NCBI RefSeq assembly: GCF_000425185.1
Contig: NZ_AULH01000005.1
Location: forward strand, 1 to 64,000
Direction of reading: 5' to 3'
Source: Pleomorphomonas koreensis DSM 23070
GTDB taxonomy: Bacteria > Pseudomonadota > Alphaproteobacteria > Rhizobiales > Pleomorphomonadaceae
DNA: 64,000 nt
Part shown: positions 43,258 through 53,301 of the stretch, in pieces
Layout: every line of letters starts with the position of its first letter
Numbering within the stretch: position 1 is the first letter of the stretch
Program-made: the position numbers and the translations under genes
The notes under the pieces: generated by a model
Seen by the model: only the letters and a program-made list of their open reading frames with translations
Database searches by the model: none
Told to the model about the DNA's origin: nothing

Positions 43258-43749
43258 TCAGGCGTTCAACAGCATGGCGCTGAGTTCGGCCTCGGCCACC
43301 TTGACGCCGGCGACGATGGCCGTCGCCTCGAACCACCACATGTTGGCGCGCTTCTTCATCTTGCGGACGTGGTACTCGACCACGTCGCCGGGGCCGACCG
43401 GTTTCCTGAACTTCACCTTGTCGATGGTCATGAAGTAGACCAGCTTCGGCGGGCCGCCGCTGCCGGCGTTGACGCAGATGGCGCCGGCCGTCTGGGCCAT
43501 GCCCTCGATCATCAGCACGCCGGGCATCACCGGCGCATTCGGGAAATGCCCCTGGAACTGCGGCTCGTTGATGGTGACGTTCTTGATGCCGATCGCCGAA
43601 TCGTCGCCGTCGATCTCGATGATCCGGTCGATCATCAGGAAGGGATAACGGTGCGGCAGCGCCTTCAGAAGCGCCTGGATGTCCATGACCTCAAGCGTGC
43701 CCCTGGCGGGCGCCGCGGTCTCGGCCGGTGCGTTGTCGGTTTCGCTCAC
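43258..43749 (-). CDS. fabZ: 3-hydroxyacyl-ACP dehydratase
   Basis: The 163-residue hot-dog-fold enzyme has the substrate motif [12 protein letters not shown] and the catalytic pair H68 in [11 protein letters not shown] and E82 in MIEGMAQ. It dehydrates 3-hydroxyacyl-ACP in fatty-acid elongation. Clustering with lpxD and lpxA places it at the branch where 3-hydroxyacyl-ACP is shared with lipid A synthesis. The N-terminal 20 residues are a variable extension. It overlaps the lpxD stop by 4 nt. Confidence 0.96.
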   Translation of the reverse strand: MSETDNAPAETAAPARGTLEVMDIQALLKALPHRYPFLMIDRIIEIDGDDSAIGIKNVTINEPQFQGHFPNAPVMPGVLMIEGMAQTAGAICVNAGSGGPPKLVYFMTIDKVKFRKPVGPGDVVEYHVRKMKKRANMWWFEATAIVAGVKVAEAELSAMLLNA

Positions 43750-44795
43750 GTTTGATCCCTTCCCGTCGCCTGCTGCGCGGCCCGCTTCAGGGCCATCTGT
43801 TCCCTAGTCCACTCGCGGATGGGCTTCGCCGGATTGCCGACGTAGCGCGCTCCCGCCGGAATGCTGTCCTTGACCATGGCGCCGCCCGAAATCTGGGCGC
43901 CCATGCCGATCCTGATGTGGCCGGCAAGGCCGGTGTGGCCGCCGATCGCCACGAAATCCTCAAGTTGCGTCGAGCCGGAAATGCCGACCTGCGCCACCAG
44001 CACGCAGTGCCGCCCGACCTCGACGTTGTGACCGATCTGCACACCGTTGTCGATCTTGGTGCCCTCGCCGATCACCGTGTCGCGGTTGGAGCCGCGGTCG
44101 ATGGCGACATTGGCACCGATCTCCACGTCGTCCTGGATCACCACCCGGCCGATCTGCGGCACCTTGAGGTGGCCGCCCGGACCCATGGCGAAGCCGAAGC
44201 CGTCCTGGCCGATGCGGGCACCGGGATGGATGATGACGCGGTTGCCGACCAGCGCATATTGCAGCGTGACGCCGGCGCCGACGTAGCCGTCGCGGCCGAT
44301 ACGCACGCCACGGCCGATCACCGCGTTGGCCGACACCACCGTACCGCTGCCGATCTCGGCGCCGGCGCCGATGACGGCGCCCGGCTCGACGGTGACGTCC
44401 GCCTCAAGGCGGGCTTCGGGATGGATGGTGGCCGCCGGCGAGATGCCGGCCGCACCGAACGGTCCCTTCAGACGGAAGGCGTCGGGGAACAGCGCCTGCA
44501 GGACCAGCGCCATTGCCCGGTAAGGCTGGGCGGCGACCACCACGGCGGCACCCTCCGGCGCGTCGCCGACATGGGCCGCCGAACAGATGACCGCCGATGC
44601 CCGCGTTGCCCGGAAGGCGTCGACGTAATGGGGGTTGTCGAGGAAGGAAAGATCGCCCGGACCGGCCTGGTCGAGCGGAGCGACGCGTCCGATGGCGACA
44701 GTCGCGTCGCCGCGCGCCACCTCGCCGCCGGCGATGCGGGCCACCTCGGCCAGGGCGAGACGCCCGGCGGGCACGAAGAACACTGGATCGGACAT
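43746..44795 (-). CDS. lpxD: UDP-3-O-acylglucosamine N-acyltransferase
   Basis: The 349-residue protein starts at the ATG at 44795 ([20 protein letters not shown]). The N-terminal uridine-binding domain contains [13 protein letters not shown]. The long hexapeptide beta-helix includes [20 protein letters not shown], with the region around [12 protein letters not shown] holding the catalytic histidine, and [20 protein letters not shown]. It adds the second hydroxyacyl chain to the glucosamine nitrogen. It is 385 bp downstream of bamA, beyond a terminator-like hairpin, so it may have its own promoter. Confidence 0.96.
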   Translation of the reverse strand: MSDPVFFVPAGRLALAEVARIAGGEVARGDATVAIGRVAPLDQAGPGDLSFLDNPHYVDAFRATRASAVICSAAHVGDAPEGAAVVVAAQPYRAMALVLQALFPDAFRLKGPFGAAGISPAATIHPEARLEADVTVEPGAVIGAGAEIGSGTVVSANAVIGRGVRIGRDGYVGAGVTLQYALVGNRVIIHPGARIGQDGFGFAMGPGGHLKVPQIGRVVIQDDVEIGANVAIDRGSNRDTVIGEGTKIDNGVQIGHNVEVGRHCVLVAQVGISGSTQLEDFVAIGGHTGLAGHIRIGMGAQISGGAMVKDSIPAGARYVGNPAKPIREWTREQMALKRAAQQATGRDQT

Positions 44796-45180
44796 GGCCA
44801 CATTCGCTCCCCCTCCGCCGGATGCGAACCCCGCGGCGAACGAGCGCCTTCCCTCTTCGTTTCGGCTGAAGCACCGCACGGTCGGCGGCCGTCCGGCGTT
44901 CCTGGGCGGCCGGCTGCGATATTGCCGGAACGGAAGGCATTAGCCATTGCGCCACGCCGGTGTCAACCGATCGCGTGCGGCAAGTCCACGGGAAGCGCGG
45001 CGGCGCGTCGATTCCGGCGTGCAGCCGCCGAACGGGTCAGCCGTTTCAGGCCTTGTCGGAGGGCGAACACGACCAGTCGCAAGTACGGCGGCACAATGCC
45101 CGAGCCGGCGGAAAGACGGCCCAAAAGAAACCGCCGCGCCCTGAGGACGCGGCGGTCAAAAATCTCCGAGGAAGACGATG
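44796..45180. other. bamA-lpxD intergenic region
   Basis: The 385 bp contain the bamA terminator (45131-45155) and must contain a promoter or read-through for lpxD. I see no gene. The long plus-strand frames are antisense artefacts. Confidence 0.5.
45131..45155 (-). terminator. Terminator after bamA
   Basis: On the minus strand CCGCCGCG and CGCGGCGG form an 8-bp stem with a 9-nt loop, followed by TTTCTTTT. It lies 26 nt after the bamA stop and would separate bamA from lpxD. Confidence 0.75.
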
Positions 45181-47511
45181 TCAGAACCTTGTGCCGCCGG
45201 AGAAGCGGAACACTTGTGTCTTGTCGGTGTCTTCCTTCAGGACCGGGTAGGCGAAGTCCGCACGCAGCAGGCCGAAGGGCGACTGCCACATCAGGCCGGC
45301 GCCGACCGAGGCGCGCAGCGCAAGGCCGTTGTCGGTGCCGGAAGTCGTCGTGTCGGACGACCAGAGCGTGCCGGCGTCGGCGAACAGCGAACCCCAGAAG
45401 CCATATTCCTGCGGGATCATCGGCACCGGGAAGATCGTCTCGGCCGTGCCGGCAACATAGTACCTGCCGCCGAGAGCATACCCAGTCGCCGGATCGCGCG
45501 GACCGATGCCGTTGCTGTCGAAGCCGCGGATGATCGAGCCGCCAACCTGGAACTGGTCGATGCTTTCGAGATCGCCGTCCAGCCCGAACATGGCGCCGCC
45601 CTTGGCGCCAAGATGACCGATCAGGTCCCAGTCCTCGACCAGTTCCTTATAGTACTCGACGCGAGCCGTGGTGCGCAGGAAGGTTGCATCGCCGCCGGCG
45701 CCGGCGAATTCCTGCTTGATCTGCGCATAGACGCCACTGCGCGGGAAGGCATAGTCGTCGACCGTGTTGTAGGTCAGGCTGGTGCCGATGATCGAGATGA
45801 AGCGGTCGCCGGCCGTGACGAACGGGCTATAGGTCGAATTGACGTCGCCGACTTCCTGCCGATAGCCCTCGTAGAACAGACCAAGGGACGTATTCTCGGC
45901 GACCGGCACGCCGAAGCGGATCTTGCCGCCGGTATTTTTCTCGTCATATGGATGGACGCCGTCCGAGCCCACGCTGTAGTTGCGCTGGTAGATGTCGAAC
46001 CCGCCCTCAAGGCGACGGTCGAACAGGTAGGGCTCGGTGAACGACAGCTCGTAGGACGAGTCGCCCGTCTTGCCGTCGGTGGTGATGCCCTTGGACACCG
46101 AGGCGCGGACATACTGGCCGCGGCCGAGGAAGTTCTTCTCGGTCAGCGACAGTTCGGCCAGGATGCCGTTCGAGGTCGAATAGCCGGCGCCGACGCTCAA
46201 CTCGCCGGTCGGCTTGTCATCGACCTGCACGTTGACGATCACCTTGTCGACGGACGAGCCCTGCTCGGACCAGATGCGAACGGTATTGAAGTAGCCGAGG
46301 TTCTTGAGCTTGCGCTCGGCCTTCTCGATCAGCACCTGATTGTAGGCGTCGCCCTCTCCGATATCGAACTCGCGACGGATGACGTAATCACGCGTGCGGT
46401 CGTTGCCGATGATGTTGATGCGCTCGATGTAGGCGCGCGCACCCTCGTCGACGAAATAAGTGACGGCGATGGTGTGGTTGGCGTAGTCGCGGTCGCCGCG
46501 CGGGCGCACCTGCACGAAGGCGTAGCCCTTGGCCGCCACGGCGGTGGTAATGGCCTCCAGCGACTTGTCGACGTCGGCCGCCGAATAGGTGTCGCCGGTG
46601 CGGGTCAGCGTCAGCTTCTGAAGGTCCTCGGGGTTGACCTCGGACAGCGTCGTCTCGACCTTGATGTCGCCGTACTTGTAGCGCTGGCCCTCGTCGACGG
46701 TGAAGGTCAGGAAGAAGGAGTTCTGCTGGCGGTCGAAGTCGGCGGTGGCGGACACCACGCGGAAGTCGGCATAGCCGTGGTTGTAGTAGAAGCGACGGAG
46801 CGCTTCCTGATCGGCGTTCAGCTTCTCCGGGCTGTAGTTGTCCGACGTCTTGATCCAGCCGAACAGACCAGACTCCTTGGTGGAGATGACGTTGGACAGA
46901 CGATAGTTGGAGAAGGCGCTGTTGCCGACGAAGGTGATCTTGCTCACCTCGGTGCGCGGACCCTCGTTGATCTGGTAGATCAGGTCGACGCGCCCCTTGC
47001 CAAGGTCGACCTGCTTGGGCTCGACGGTGGCATCGTAGCGGCCGCTGCGGCGGTAAAGCTCGAGGATACGCTGGGTGTCGGACTCGACCTTGCCCTGCGT
47101 CAGCACCGAACGCGGCTGCAACTCGATGACGCCCCTCAGCATTTCATCGGACTGGACGTCGTTGCCCTCGAAGGCGACGCGAGCGATGACCGGGTTCTCG
47201 ACCACCTTGACGATGATGCGGCCGCCGGACTGGCTGATCTGCACATCGGAGAACATGCCGGTGGCGAACAGCGCCTTGATCGATTCGTCGATCTCGGCGG
47301 CGCTGAGCGGCCGACCCGGCGTGCCCTTGATATAGGCAGCGACCGTCTCGGGCTCGACACGCGTGTTGCCGACCACCGTCACCCGGCCGACGGACGCCGC
47401 CTCGGCGGTGATCGCGCCTAGTTCCGGTATAAACCCGCTCCACAAAGGTGCCGCGACGAGCAAGGCAGCGGAGGCGGCGACGACTTTCGTCCATTCCTTG
47501 AATGAGCGCAT
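45181..47511 (-). CDS. bamA: Outer-membrane protein assembly factor BamA
   Basis: The 776-residue protein begins with a signal peptide (VVAASAALLVAAPLWSG). Five POTRA repeats follow to about residue 360 (for example VGRVTVVGNTRVEPETVAAY at the first), then a C-terminal 16-strand beta-barrel with LSVGAGYSTSNGILAELSLT and GGSIIRGFDSNGIGPRD. The last residue is phenylalanine, the usual insertion signal. BamA inserts beta-barrel proteins, such as the porin at 62185, into the outer membrane. Its place between rseP and lpxD is the conserved alphaproteobacterial order. Confidence 0.97.
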   Translation of the reverse strand: MRSFKEWTKVVAASAALLVAAPLWSGFIPELGAITAEAASVGRVTVVGNTRVEPETVAAYIKGTPGRPLSAAEIDESIKALFATGMFSDVQISQSGGRIIVKVVENPVIARVAFEGNDVQSDEMLRGVIELQPRSVLTQGKVESDTQRILELYRRSGRYDATVEPKQVDLGKGRVDLIYQINEGPRTEVSKITFVGNSAFSNYRLSNVISTKESGLFGWIKTSDNYSPEKLNADQEALRRFYYNHGYADFRVVSATADFDRQQNSFFLTFTVDEGQRYKYGDIKVETTLSEVNPEDLQKLTLTRTGDTYSAADVDKSLEAITTAVAAKGYAFVQVRPRGDRDYANHTIAVTYFVDEGARAYIERINIIGNDRTRDYVIRREFDIGEGDAYNQVLIEKAERKLKNLGYFNTVRIWSEQGSSVDKVIVNVQVDDKPTGELSVGAGYSTSNGILAELSLTEKNFLGRGQYVRASVSKGITTDGKTGDSSYELSFTEPYLFDRRLEGGFDIYQRNYSVGSDGVHPYDEKNTGGKIRFGVPVAENTSLGLFYEGYRQEVGDVNSTYSPFVTAGDRFISIIGTSLTYNTVDDYAFPRSGVYAQIKQEFAGAGGDATFLRTTARVEYYKELVEDWDLIGHLGAKGGAMFGLDGDLESIDQFQVGGSIIRGFDSNGIGPRDPATGYALGGRYYVAGTAETIFPVPMIPQEYGFWGSLFADAGTLWSSDTTTSGTDNGLALRASVGAGLMWQSPFGLLRADFAYPVLKEDTDKTQVFRFSGGTRF

Positions 47512-47648
47512 TTAATCACGTACCCGAGTTTCTGCGGCCAAGGCCGTTTGGGAACCCTTGTTACAGATTCCGATCAAGAGGTTTTTACAGTCTTTGCCAG
47601 GATGCGCAAGCGACCTTGCCATGGGTGGTGCCGTTTTCCCTGCCGTGC

Positions 47649-47664
47649 GTGACCCGAAGGTCAC
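47649..47664 (-). terminator. Hairpin after rseP
   Basis: GTGACC (47649-47654) and GGTCAC (47659-47664) form a 6-bp stem with a CGAA loop, 10 nt past the rseP stop. There is no T run, so termination would be weak. It may instead stabilise the transcript end before bamA. Confidence 0.35.
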
Positions 47665-47673
47665 GAGCGTCGT

Positions 47674-48786
47674 CTATCCGGACGCAATCTTGGCAATATC
47701 GTTCAGGACGCCAAAGGCCATCAATCCCAAGACGATAGCAAAGCCAATGCCGTAGCCGATCTCCTGGGCCCGCTCCGGCAGCGGCCGCCCGCGCAAAGCC
47801 TCGATCGCGTAGAAAGCCAGATGTCCACCGTCCAGCATCGGGATTGGGAAGAGGTTAATGAGACCGATCGAAATCGACAGAATGGCAGCAAGGTTAACGA
47901 GAGGTATCAGCCCCAGCGCCGCCACCTGACCGCTGACGCGGGCGATGCCGATCGGGCCGCTGATCTGCGCCGTCGAGGTGCGGCCCGAGAACATGCCGGC
48001 CACCGAGGACAGCGTGCTGTCGACGATCGACCAGGTCTCGTGCACCGCCTCGCGCAGGGCGCCGAACGGCCCGAAGCTCCTCAGTTCGACGGTGGGATTG
48101 GTCTGCCTGAGGCCGAGCACCGGCACGATCTGCTTCTCGCCGAAGCCGTCGACGATTTCGCGGGCGCGCGGCGTGGCGTGCAGCGTCAGCCTGCTACCGG
48201 CGCGATCGACGTCGATGGCCAGCGAAACGCCGTTCCTCAGCATGACGATGCGCTGGATGTCGGCGAAGCTCTCGATCGGATTGCCGTCGATCGACAGGAT
48301 GCGGTCGCCGGGCGCGAATCCCGCCGCGGCGGCTGGGCTGTCCGGCTCGACGGAACCGGCGACCGGCGCGATCATCGGCTTGCCGAAGGCATAGAACAGC
48401 GCGGCCAGCACGGCGATGGCGAACAGGAAGTTGGCGGCCGGACCGGCAGCGACCACGGCGGCGCGGGCGGCAAGCCCCTTCGACTGGAAGGCGCCATCGA
48501 CCTGCGACCGCTCGCCGTCCGGCCGGCTTGCCGCGTCGGCGTCGTCGATGAAACGGACATAGCCGCCGAGCGGGATGGCCGACAGCTTCCAGCGCGTACC
48601 CTTGCGGTCATTCCAGCCAAGCAGCTCGGGACCGAAGCCGATCGAGAAGACGCTGACGGCGACGCCGGTGCGGCGCGCCACCCAGAAGTGGCCAAGCTCG
48701 TGCACGAACACCACCACGGTCAGCACCACCAGGAACGGCAGGATGGTGCCGATCAGCGTGCCGCCCGTTGCGCTCAGAAAACCCAA
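47674..48786 (-). CDS. rseP: Site-2 zinc metalloprotease RseP
   Basis: The 370-residue inner-membrane protease has the zinc motif HELGH at 29-33 in the first helix (VVVFVHELGHFW). It has the second metal ligand region NLFPIPMLDGGHL near the C terminus, four membrane helices and one PDZ domain around 125-210 (AGFAPGDRILSIDGNPIESF). It cuts anti-sigma factors and leftover signal peptides within the membrane. E. coli RseP has two PDZ domains; a single one is normal for many alphaproteobacteria. It lies between dxr and bamA, which also serve the envelope. Confidence 0.96.
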   Translation of the reverse strand: MGFLSATGGTLIGTILPFLVVLTVVVFVHELGHFWVARRTGVAVSVFSIGFGPELLGWNDRKGTRWKLSAIPLGGYVRFIDDADAASRPDGERSQVDGAFQSKGLAARAAVVAAGPAANFLFAIAVLAALFYAFGKPMIAPVAGSVEPDSPAAAAGFAPGDRILSIDGNPIESFADIQRIVMLRNGVSLAIDVDRAGSRLTLHATPRAREIVDGFGEKQIVPVLGLRQTNPTVELRSFGPFGALREAVHETWSIVDSTLSSVAGMFSGRTSTAQISGPIGIARVSGQVAALGLIPLVNLAAILSISIGLINLFPIPMLDGGHLAFYAIEALRGRPLPERAQEIGYGIGFAIVLGLMAFGVLNDIAKIASG

Positions 48787-48870
48787 TGCCTCGTCCTCTC
48801 TTGATCCTGCCCCATGTGCCGGCGGGCCTCCGCCCCTGGCTTTACGCTCCCGTGCGAAGCAGCGTTCACA

Positions 48871-50082
48871 CTATAGGCAGGACGCGGCGATCTTGCGAGC
48901 CCATCCGTCGAGTTCGGTGGCGGCGGCAAGCGATTGCGGCTCGGCAAGGCCGCCGGCGCCATCAATCGCATCGAGCGTCGCCTCGACGGTGCGGGCGATA
49001 TCGAGGAAGCCGATGCGGCCGGCAAGGAAGGCCTCGACGGCCACCTCGTTGGCGGCGTTGAGCACGCAAGGCGCGCCGTCACCCCGCCTCAGCGCCGCCT
49101 CGGCCAGCGGCAGGCAGGGGAAGCGGTCGCGGTCGGGCGCCTCGAAGGTCAGGGTGCCGATAGCCGCGAGATCGAGCGGCTTCACCATCGTCGGACGACG
49201 CTCGGGCCAGGCGAGACAGTAGCCGATCGGCGTGCGCATGTCGGGCACGCCGAGTTCGGCCAGCAGCGAGCCATCCCTGTAGCGGACGAGGCCGTGCACC
49301 ACCGACTGCGGATGCACCAGCACCGAGAGCTGGTCGACGGAGACCGGATAGAGGCGATGGGCCTCGATCAGCTCCAGTCCCTTGTTCATCAGCGTCGCCG
49401 AGTCGATGGTGATCTTCGGCCCCATGCTCCACTTGGGATGCTTCAGCGCCATGTCGCGAGTGACGGCGGAAAGGTCCGCCTTCGGCGTCCTCAGGAACGG
49501 CCCGCCGGAGGCGGTGATGATCACCTCGGCGACGGCATCGGCGTTGCCGGTCTCGAAGGCCTGGAAGATGGCGTTGTGCTCGCTGTCGACCGGCAGCACC
49601 ACCGTGCCGGCCTGCCGCGCCGCCGCCATGAACAGCGGACCGGCGGAAACCAGCGTCTCCTTGTTGGCGAGCGCCACGATGCGCGTGGCGCCGAGCGCGG
49701 CGAGGCTGGGCGCGAGACCGGCGAAGCCGACGATGGCCGACAGTACGATGTCGGTCGGACGGGCGGCGGCGGCGGCCACCGCCTCCGGGCCGGCCGCCGC
49801 CGCGATGCCGGTGCCGACAAGGCGCTCGCGAAGTTCGCCATAGGCGGCGGGATCGGCGACGACGGCGATCCGGGCGGAGAAGCGGACGGCCAGCTCGGCG
49901 AGGGCGGCGGCGTTGCGGCCGGCGGTCAGCGCCTCGATCGCGAAGCGGCCCGGTTCGGCGGCGACCACGTCGAGCGTGCTGAGGCCGATCGAGCCGGTGG
50001 CGCCGAGAATGGAGAGCCGCCGCGGCGCGCCCCTCTCCGCCGTCATCGAGCCCCGATCGGTGTTCTCGGTCATTACGATCAC
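48871..50082 (-). CDS. dxr: 1-deoxy-D-xylulose 5-phosphate reductoisomerase
   Basis: The protein of about 400 residues has the NADPH-binding motif LSILGATGSIGLSTLDVV, LANKETLVSAG, the metal-binding and substrate segment VDSEHNAIFQ with ASGGPF, and LMNKGLELIEAH. It makes 2-C-methyl-D-erythritol 4-phosphate, the committed step of the MEP isoprenoid pathway. Neighbouring uppS uses the resulting isoprenoids. The start may be the GTG at 50082 (overlapping the cdsA stop) or the ATG at 50073. Confidence 0.96.
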   Translation of the reverse strand: MIVMTENTDRGSMTAERGAPRRLSILGATGSIGLSTLDVVAAEPGRFAIEALTAGRNAAALAELAVRFSARIAVVADPAAYGELRERLVGTGIAAAAGPEAVAAAAARPTDIVLSAIVGFAGLAPSLAALGATRIVALANKETLVSAGPLFMAAARQAGTVVLPVDSEHNAIFQAFETGNADAVAEVIITASGGPFLRTPKADLSAVTRDMALKHPKWSMGPKITIDSATLMNKGLELIEAHRLYPVSVDQLSVLVHPQSVVHGLVRYRDGSLLAELGVPDMRTPIGYCLAWPERRPTMVKPLDLAAIGTLTFEAPDRDRFPCLPLAEAALRRGDGAPCVLNAANEVAVEAFLAGRIGFLDIARTVEATLDAIDGAGGLAEPQSLAAATELDGWARKIAASCL

Positions 50083-50942
50083 CAGACCAGCAGGCCGGCG
50101 GCGATGCCGCCACCCACGAACCAGTCGCGCACCAGACCGATGGCGGCGGCGGCGGAGAGCGCGACCACCAGCCCGTCGAGGCGGTCCATGATGCCGCCGT
50201 GGCCGGGAATGAGTACGCCCGAATCCTTGACGCCGAAGTGCCGCTTCATGGCCGATTCGGCGAGATCACCCACCTGACCGACCGCCGACAGCAGCAGCGC
50301 GACGAGTGCCGTGACAGGCCCGACGCCGAGGCCGGCCACGCCGACCACCATGAGGCCGGCGACGACGCCGGCGGCGGCGCCGCCGATGGCGCCCGACCAG
50401 GTCTTCTTCGGCGAGAAGCGCGGCGCCAGCTTCGGCCCGCCGATCAGCCGGCCGGCGAAATAGGCGGCGGTGTCGGTGGCCCAGACGACGACGAAGACGA
50501 AGATCACCGCCACGGCGCCGATCGATTCGAAGCTCTTTGGGCCGTCGCCGCGCAGCACCACGGCGGCAATGGCCGGCACGGCGGCGTAGACGACGCCGAG
50601 CGACAGCCAGGCGACGCGCGGCTCGGTGACGCGGGCGAACAGCAGGGCCAGCGCGATCAGCACCGAGAAGCCGACTGAATGCAGCGGTTCGGTCTGAGCC
50701 ATCACCACGGTGACGGCGAGAAAGGCCATCAGCGCCCAGGGCGCGGCGCGGAAGGAGAACGGGCCGCTCATCGCCATCCATTCGCGGAGGATCAGCACGG
50801 CGGCGGCGGCGGCCAGCGCGGCGAACATCCAGCCACCAGCCCACAGCGCGGCGACGGCGACAGTCACCAGCACGATGGCGGAGAGAAGCCGGAGGACGAA
50901 TTCGGAGCCGGCCTTGCCGGGTGCGGGCTGCGGCGCGTTCAT
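50079..50942 (-). CDS. cdsA: Phosphatidate cytidylyltransferase
   Basis: The 287-residue integral membrane enzyme starts at the ATG at 50942 ([20 protein letters not shown]). It has about seven helices and the CDP-alcohol synthase signature ending in [11 protein letters not shown] near the C terminus; [13 protein letters not shown] precedes it. It converts phosphatidic acid and CTP to CDP-diacylglycerol, the precursor of all phospholipids. Its start overlaps the uppS stop by 4 nt and its stop overlaps dxr. Confidence 0.95.
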   Translation of the reverse strand: MNAPQPAPGKAGSEFVLRLLSAIVLVTVAVAALWAGGWMFAALAAAAAVLILREWMAMSGPFSFRAAPWALMAFLAVTVVMAQTEPLHSVGFSVLIALALLFARVTEPRVAWLSLGVVYAAVPAIAAVVLRGDGPKSFESIGAVAVIFVFVVVWATDTAAYFAGRLIGGPKLAPRFSPKKTWSGAIGGAAAGVVAGLMVVGVAGLGVGPVTALVALLLSAVGQVGDLAESAMKRHFGVKDSGVLIPGHGGIMDRLDGLVVALSAAAAIGLVRDWFVGGGIAAGLLVW

Positions 50943-51718
50943 CGGGCCTCGCTCTTCTGGGGCAATCCGCCGAAGCGGCGCTCGCGGCCGAGATATTCGC
51001 CGATCGCCCGGTCGAAGGCGGCGCCGTCGAAGTCCGGCCAGTAGTCGGGCACGAAGACGAACTCGGCATAGGCGGCCTGCCACAGCAGGAAGTTGGACAG
51101 CCGCTGCTCGCCGCTGGTGCGGATGATCAGGTCGGGATCGGGCATGCCGGCGGTGTCGAGCCGGGCGGCGACGAGGTCGGCGGTAACCTCCTCGGCCCGG
51201 AGCCGGCCGGCCGCCACGTCGCCGGCGACGGCCCGCGCCGCCCGGACGATCTCGTCGCGGCCACCGTAGTTGAAGGCGATGACCAGGTTGAGGCCGGTGT
51301 TGCCGACGGTCTTCTCCTCGGCCTCGATCAACAGCCCGGCGATGTCGCCGGAGAGGTTGTCGCGGCCGCCGATCACCCGCACGCGCACGTTGCCGCGCCT
51401 CAGCTCGGCGAGGTCGCGACGGATGAACAGCTTCAGCAGGCCCATCAGCTCGCTGACCTCGTCGGCCGGCCGCGACCAGTTTTCCGAGGAGAAGCCGAAC
51501 ACCGTCAGCCATTCGAGGCCGATGGCGTTGGCATGCTTGACGACGTCGCGGATCGACTGCACGCCGCGCCGGTGCCCCTCGGCGCGCGGCAGGCCGCGCG
51601 AACGCGCCCAACGGCCGTTGCCGTCCATGATGATGGCGACATGGCGCGGCAGCCCTGCCTTCCGGTACGCTTCCGCCGGCGCCGTTCCGAGCCGCGACAT
51701 GTCCGAACTGTTCCCCAC
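50939..51718 (-). CDS. uppS: Undecaprenyl diphosphate synthase (cis-prenyltransferase)
   Basis: The 253-259-residue enzyme has [13 protein letters not shown] with the catalytic aspartate (D32 in the longest form), [13 protein letters not shown] and the C-terminal [17 protein letters not shown] and YAEFVF. It extends farnesyl diphosphate with isopentenyl diphosphate to the C55 carrier used for peptidoglycan and O-antigen. The start is GTG at 51718 (after GGGGG) or ATG at 51700. Confidence 0.96.
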   Translation of the reverse strand: MGNSSDMSRLGTAPAEAYRKAGLPRHVAIIMDGNGRWARSRGLPRAEGHRRGVQSIRDVVKHANAIGLEWLTVFGFSSENWSRPADEVSELMGLLKLFIRRDLAELRRGNVRVRVIGGRDNLSGDIAGLLIEAEEKTVGNTGLNLVIAFNYGGRDEIVRAARAVAGDVAAGRLRAEEVTADLVAARLDTAGMPDPDLIIRTSGEQRLSNFLLWQAAYAEFVFVPDYWPDFDGAAFDRAIGEYLGRERRFGGLPQKSEAR

Positions 51719-51755
51719 GAAGCCCCCGTTGACCCGCCGGCCTGCCCTTTCCGGA

Positions 51756-52319
51756 TCAGACCTGCATGATCTCCTGTTCCTTGGCCGCCAGCATGCGGTC
51801 GGCCTCGGCGATCGAGTCGTCGGTGATCTTCTGCACGCGCTCCGAATAGACGCGCAGCGAATCCTCGGAGATCAGGCCCTCCTTTTCGAGGTCCTTCAAT
51901 TCGTCGAGGCCATCGCGGCGCACATGGCGGATGGCCACCTTGGTCGCCTCCACATACTTGTGGGCGATCTTCACCAGCTCCTTGCGGCGCTCGGTGTTCA
52001 GCTCCGGGATCGGCAGGCGCAGCAGCGTGCCCTCGATGATCGGGTTGAGGCCGAGATTCGATTCGCGGATCGCCTTCTCGACGGCATGCACCATGCTCTT
52101 GTCCCAGACCTGCACCGAGAGCATGCGCGGCTCCGGCACCGACACCGTCGCCACCTGGTTGAGCGGCATGGTGCTGCCGTAGGCGTTGACGACAATCGGA
52201 TCGAGAAGGCTCGTGCTGGCGCGGCCGGTGCGGAGACCGGCGAGGTCGTTCTTGAACACGCCGAGCGCGCCCTGCATGCGGCGCTTCAGGTCGTTGATGT
52301 CATAATCTTCATCGGCCAT
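51756..52319 (-). CDS. frr: Ribosome recycling factor
   Basis: The 187-residue protein has the RRF pattern: [20 protein letters not shown] and [12 protein letters not shown] at the N terminus, [14 protein letters not shown] in the middle and long helices at the C terminus ([20 protein letters not shown]). With EF-G it splits post-termination ribosomes. It lies in the canonical rpsB-tsf-pyrH-frr order, 78 bp after pyrH. Confidence 0.97.
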   Translation of the reverse strand: MADEDYDINDLKRRMQGALGVFKNDLAGLRTGRASTSLLDPIVVNAYGSTMPLNQVATVSVPEPRMLSVQVWDKSMVHAVEKAIRESNLGLNPIIEGTLLRLPIPELNTERRKELVKIAHKYVEATKVAIRHVRRDGLDELKDLEKEGLISEDSLRVYSERVQKITDDSIAEADRMLAAKEQEIMQV

Positions 52320-52397
52320 CTTGCCAACCTTCCAGAACTCTCGGCGCCGGCCGGTGCCCCGTTGCCCCCAGGGCGGGGCCGGCGGCGCTCGTTGTTG

Positions 52398-53114
52398 TTA
52401 TCCGTCGATGACGGTGCAGAGCCCCTTGCCCTTCAGAACATTGACGAATGCGCCATGTTCGTGAACCGAGAACACCACTACCGGAATCTTGTTGTCGCGG
52501 GCAAGCGCAATCGCCGCCGCGTCCATGACCTGGAGGTTCTTCGACAGCACCTCCTGGTGGGTCAGCCGCTCGTAGCGGCGGGCCGTCGGGTCCTTCTTGG
52601 GATCGGCGGTATAGACGCCGTCCACCTGCGTGCCCTTGAGGAGGGCATCGCAGTCCATCTCGGCGGCGCGCAGCGCGGCGCCGGAGTCGGTGGTGAAGAA
52701 GGGGTTGCCGGTGCCGGCGGCGAAGACGATCACCTTGTTGGCGGCGAAGTGCTTCAGCGCCTCGCGCTGGGTGAAGGTCTCGCAGAGGGCGGGAATGGCG
52801 ATGGCCGACAGCACCACGGCCGGCGCGCCCAGCCGCTCGATGGCCGAGCGCATGGCGAGCGCGTTCATCACCGTGCCGAGCATGCCGAGATAGTCGCCGG
52901 TGGTGCGGTCGCCGCCGTCGGCGGCCACCGAGACGCCGCGGAAGATATTGCCGCCGCCGACCACCACGCCGACCTGGATACCGAGCTTATAGGCCTCGAC
53001 GATCTCGCCGGCCAGACGATCGACCACCTTGGGGTCGATGCCGAAGCCGCGATCGCCCATCAGGGCCTCGCCCGACAGCTTGAGCAGGACGCGGCGATAC
53101 TTAAGCTCGGTCAT
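52398..53114 (-). CDS. pyrH: Uridylate kinase
   Basis: The 238-residue hexameric UMP kinase starts at the ATG at 53114 (MTELKYRRVLLKLSGEALMG). It has the amino-acid-kinase motifs VVVGGGNIFRG, TGDYLGMLGTVMNALA and FTTDSGAALRAAE. It phosphorylates UMP to UDP for RNA and UDP-sugar synthesis. A start at 53192 adds 26 residues without similarity. It lies between tsf and frr. Confidence 0.97.
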   Translation of the reverse strand: MTELKYRRVLLKLSGEALMGDRGFGIDPKVVDRLAGEIVEAYKLGIQVGVVVGGGNIFRGVSVAADGGDRTTGDYLGMLGTVMNALAMRSAIERLGAPAVVLSAIAIPALCETFTQREALKHFAANKVIVFAAGTGNPFFTTDSGAALRAAEMDCDALLKGTQVDGVYTADPKKDPTARRYERLTHQEVLSKNLQVMDAAAIALARDNKIPVVVFSVHEHGAFVNVLKGKGLCTVIDG

Positions 53115-53253
53115 GGGGCAAAACTCCGGATTTTCGAGAAAAGACGATTCCAGCAGAGGGGCGGCGTCCGATCCGTTCCAACTAACCCGCATCGGGGCGC
53201 ATGGGAACCCCCATGAACGGCGTAACAGCTTCGCCGGGACGCAGACATGACAA

Positions 53254-53276
53254 GGGCGCCGAACCAGTCGGCGCCC
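53254..53276 (-). terminator. Hairpin between tsf and pyrH
   Basis: GGGCGCCGA and TCGGCGCCC form a perfect 9-bp stem with a 5-nt loop, 25 nt past the tsf stop. On the minus strand it is followed by TTGTC, so termination is probably partial, allowing read-through to pyrH. Confidence 0.45.
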
Positions 53277-53301
53277 CGTCGTCTCAGCTATGGACCGTCG
53301 C

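Noticed and set aside
45178-47421. 747-codon plus-strand frame opposite bamA
   Set aside because: BamA on the other strand has signal peptide, POTRA and barrel features; the plus-strand frame is a G+C artefact.
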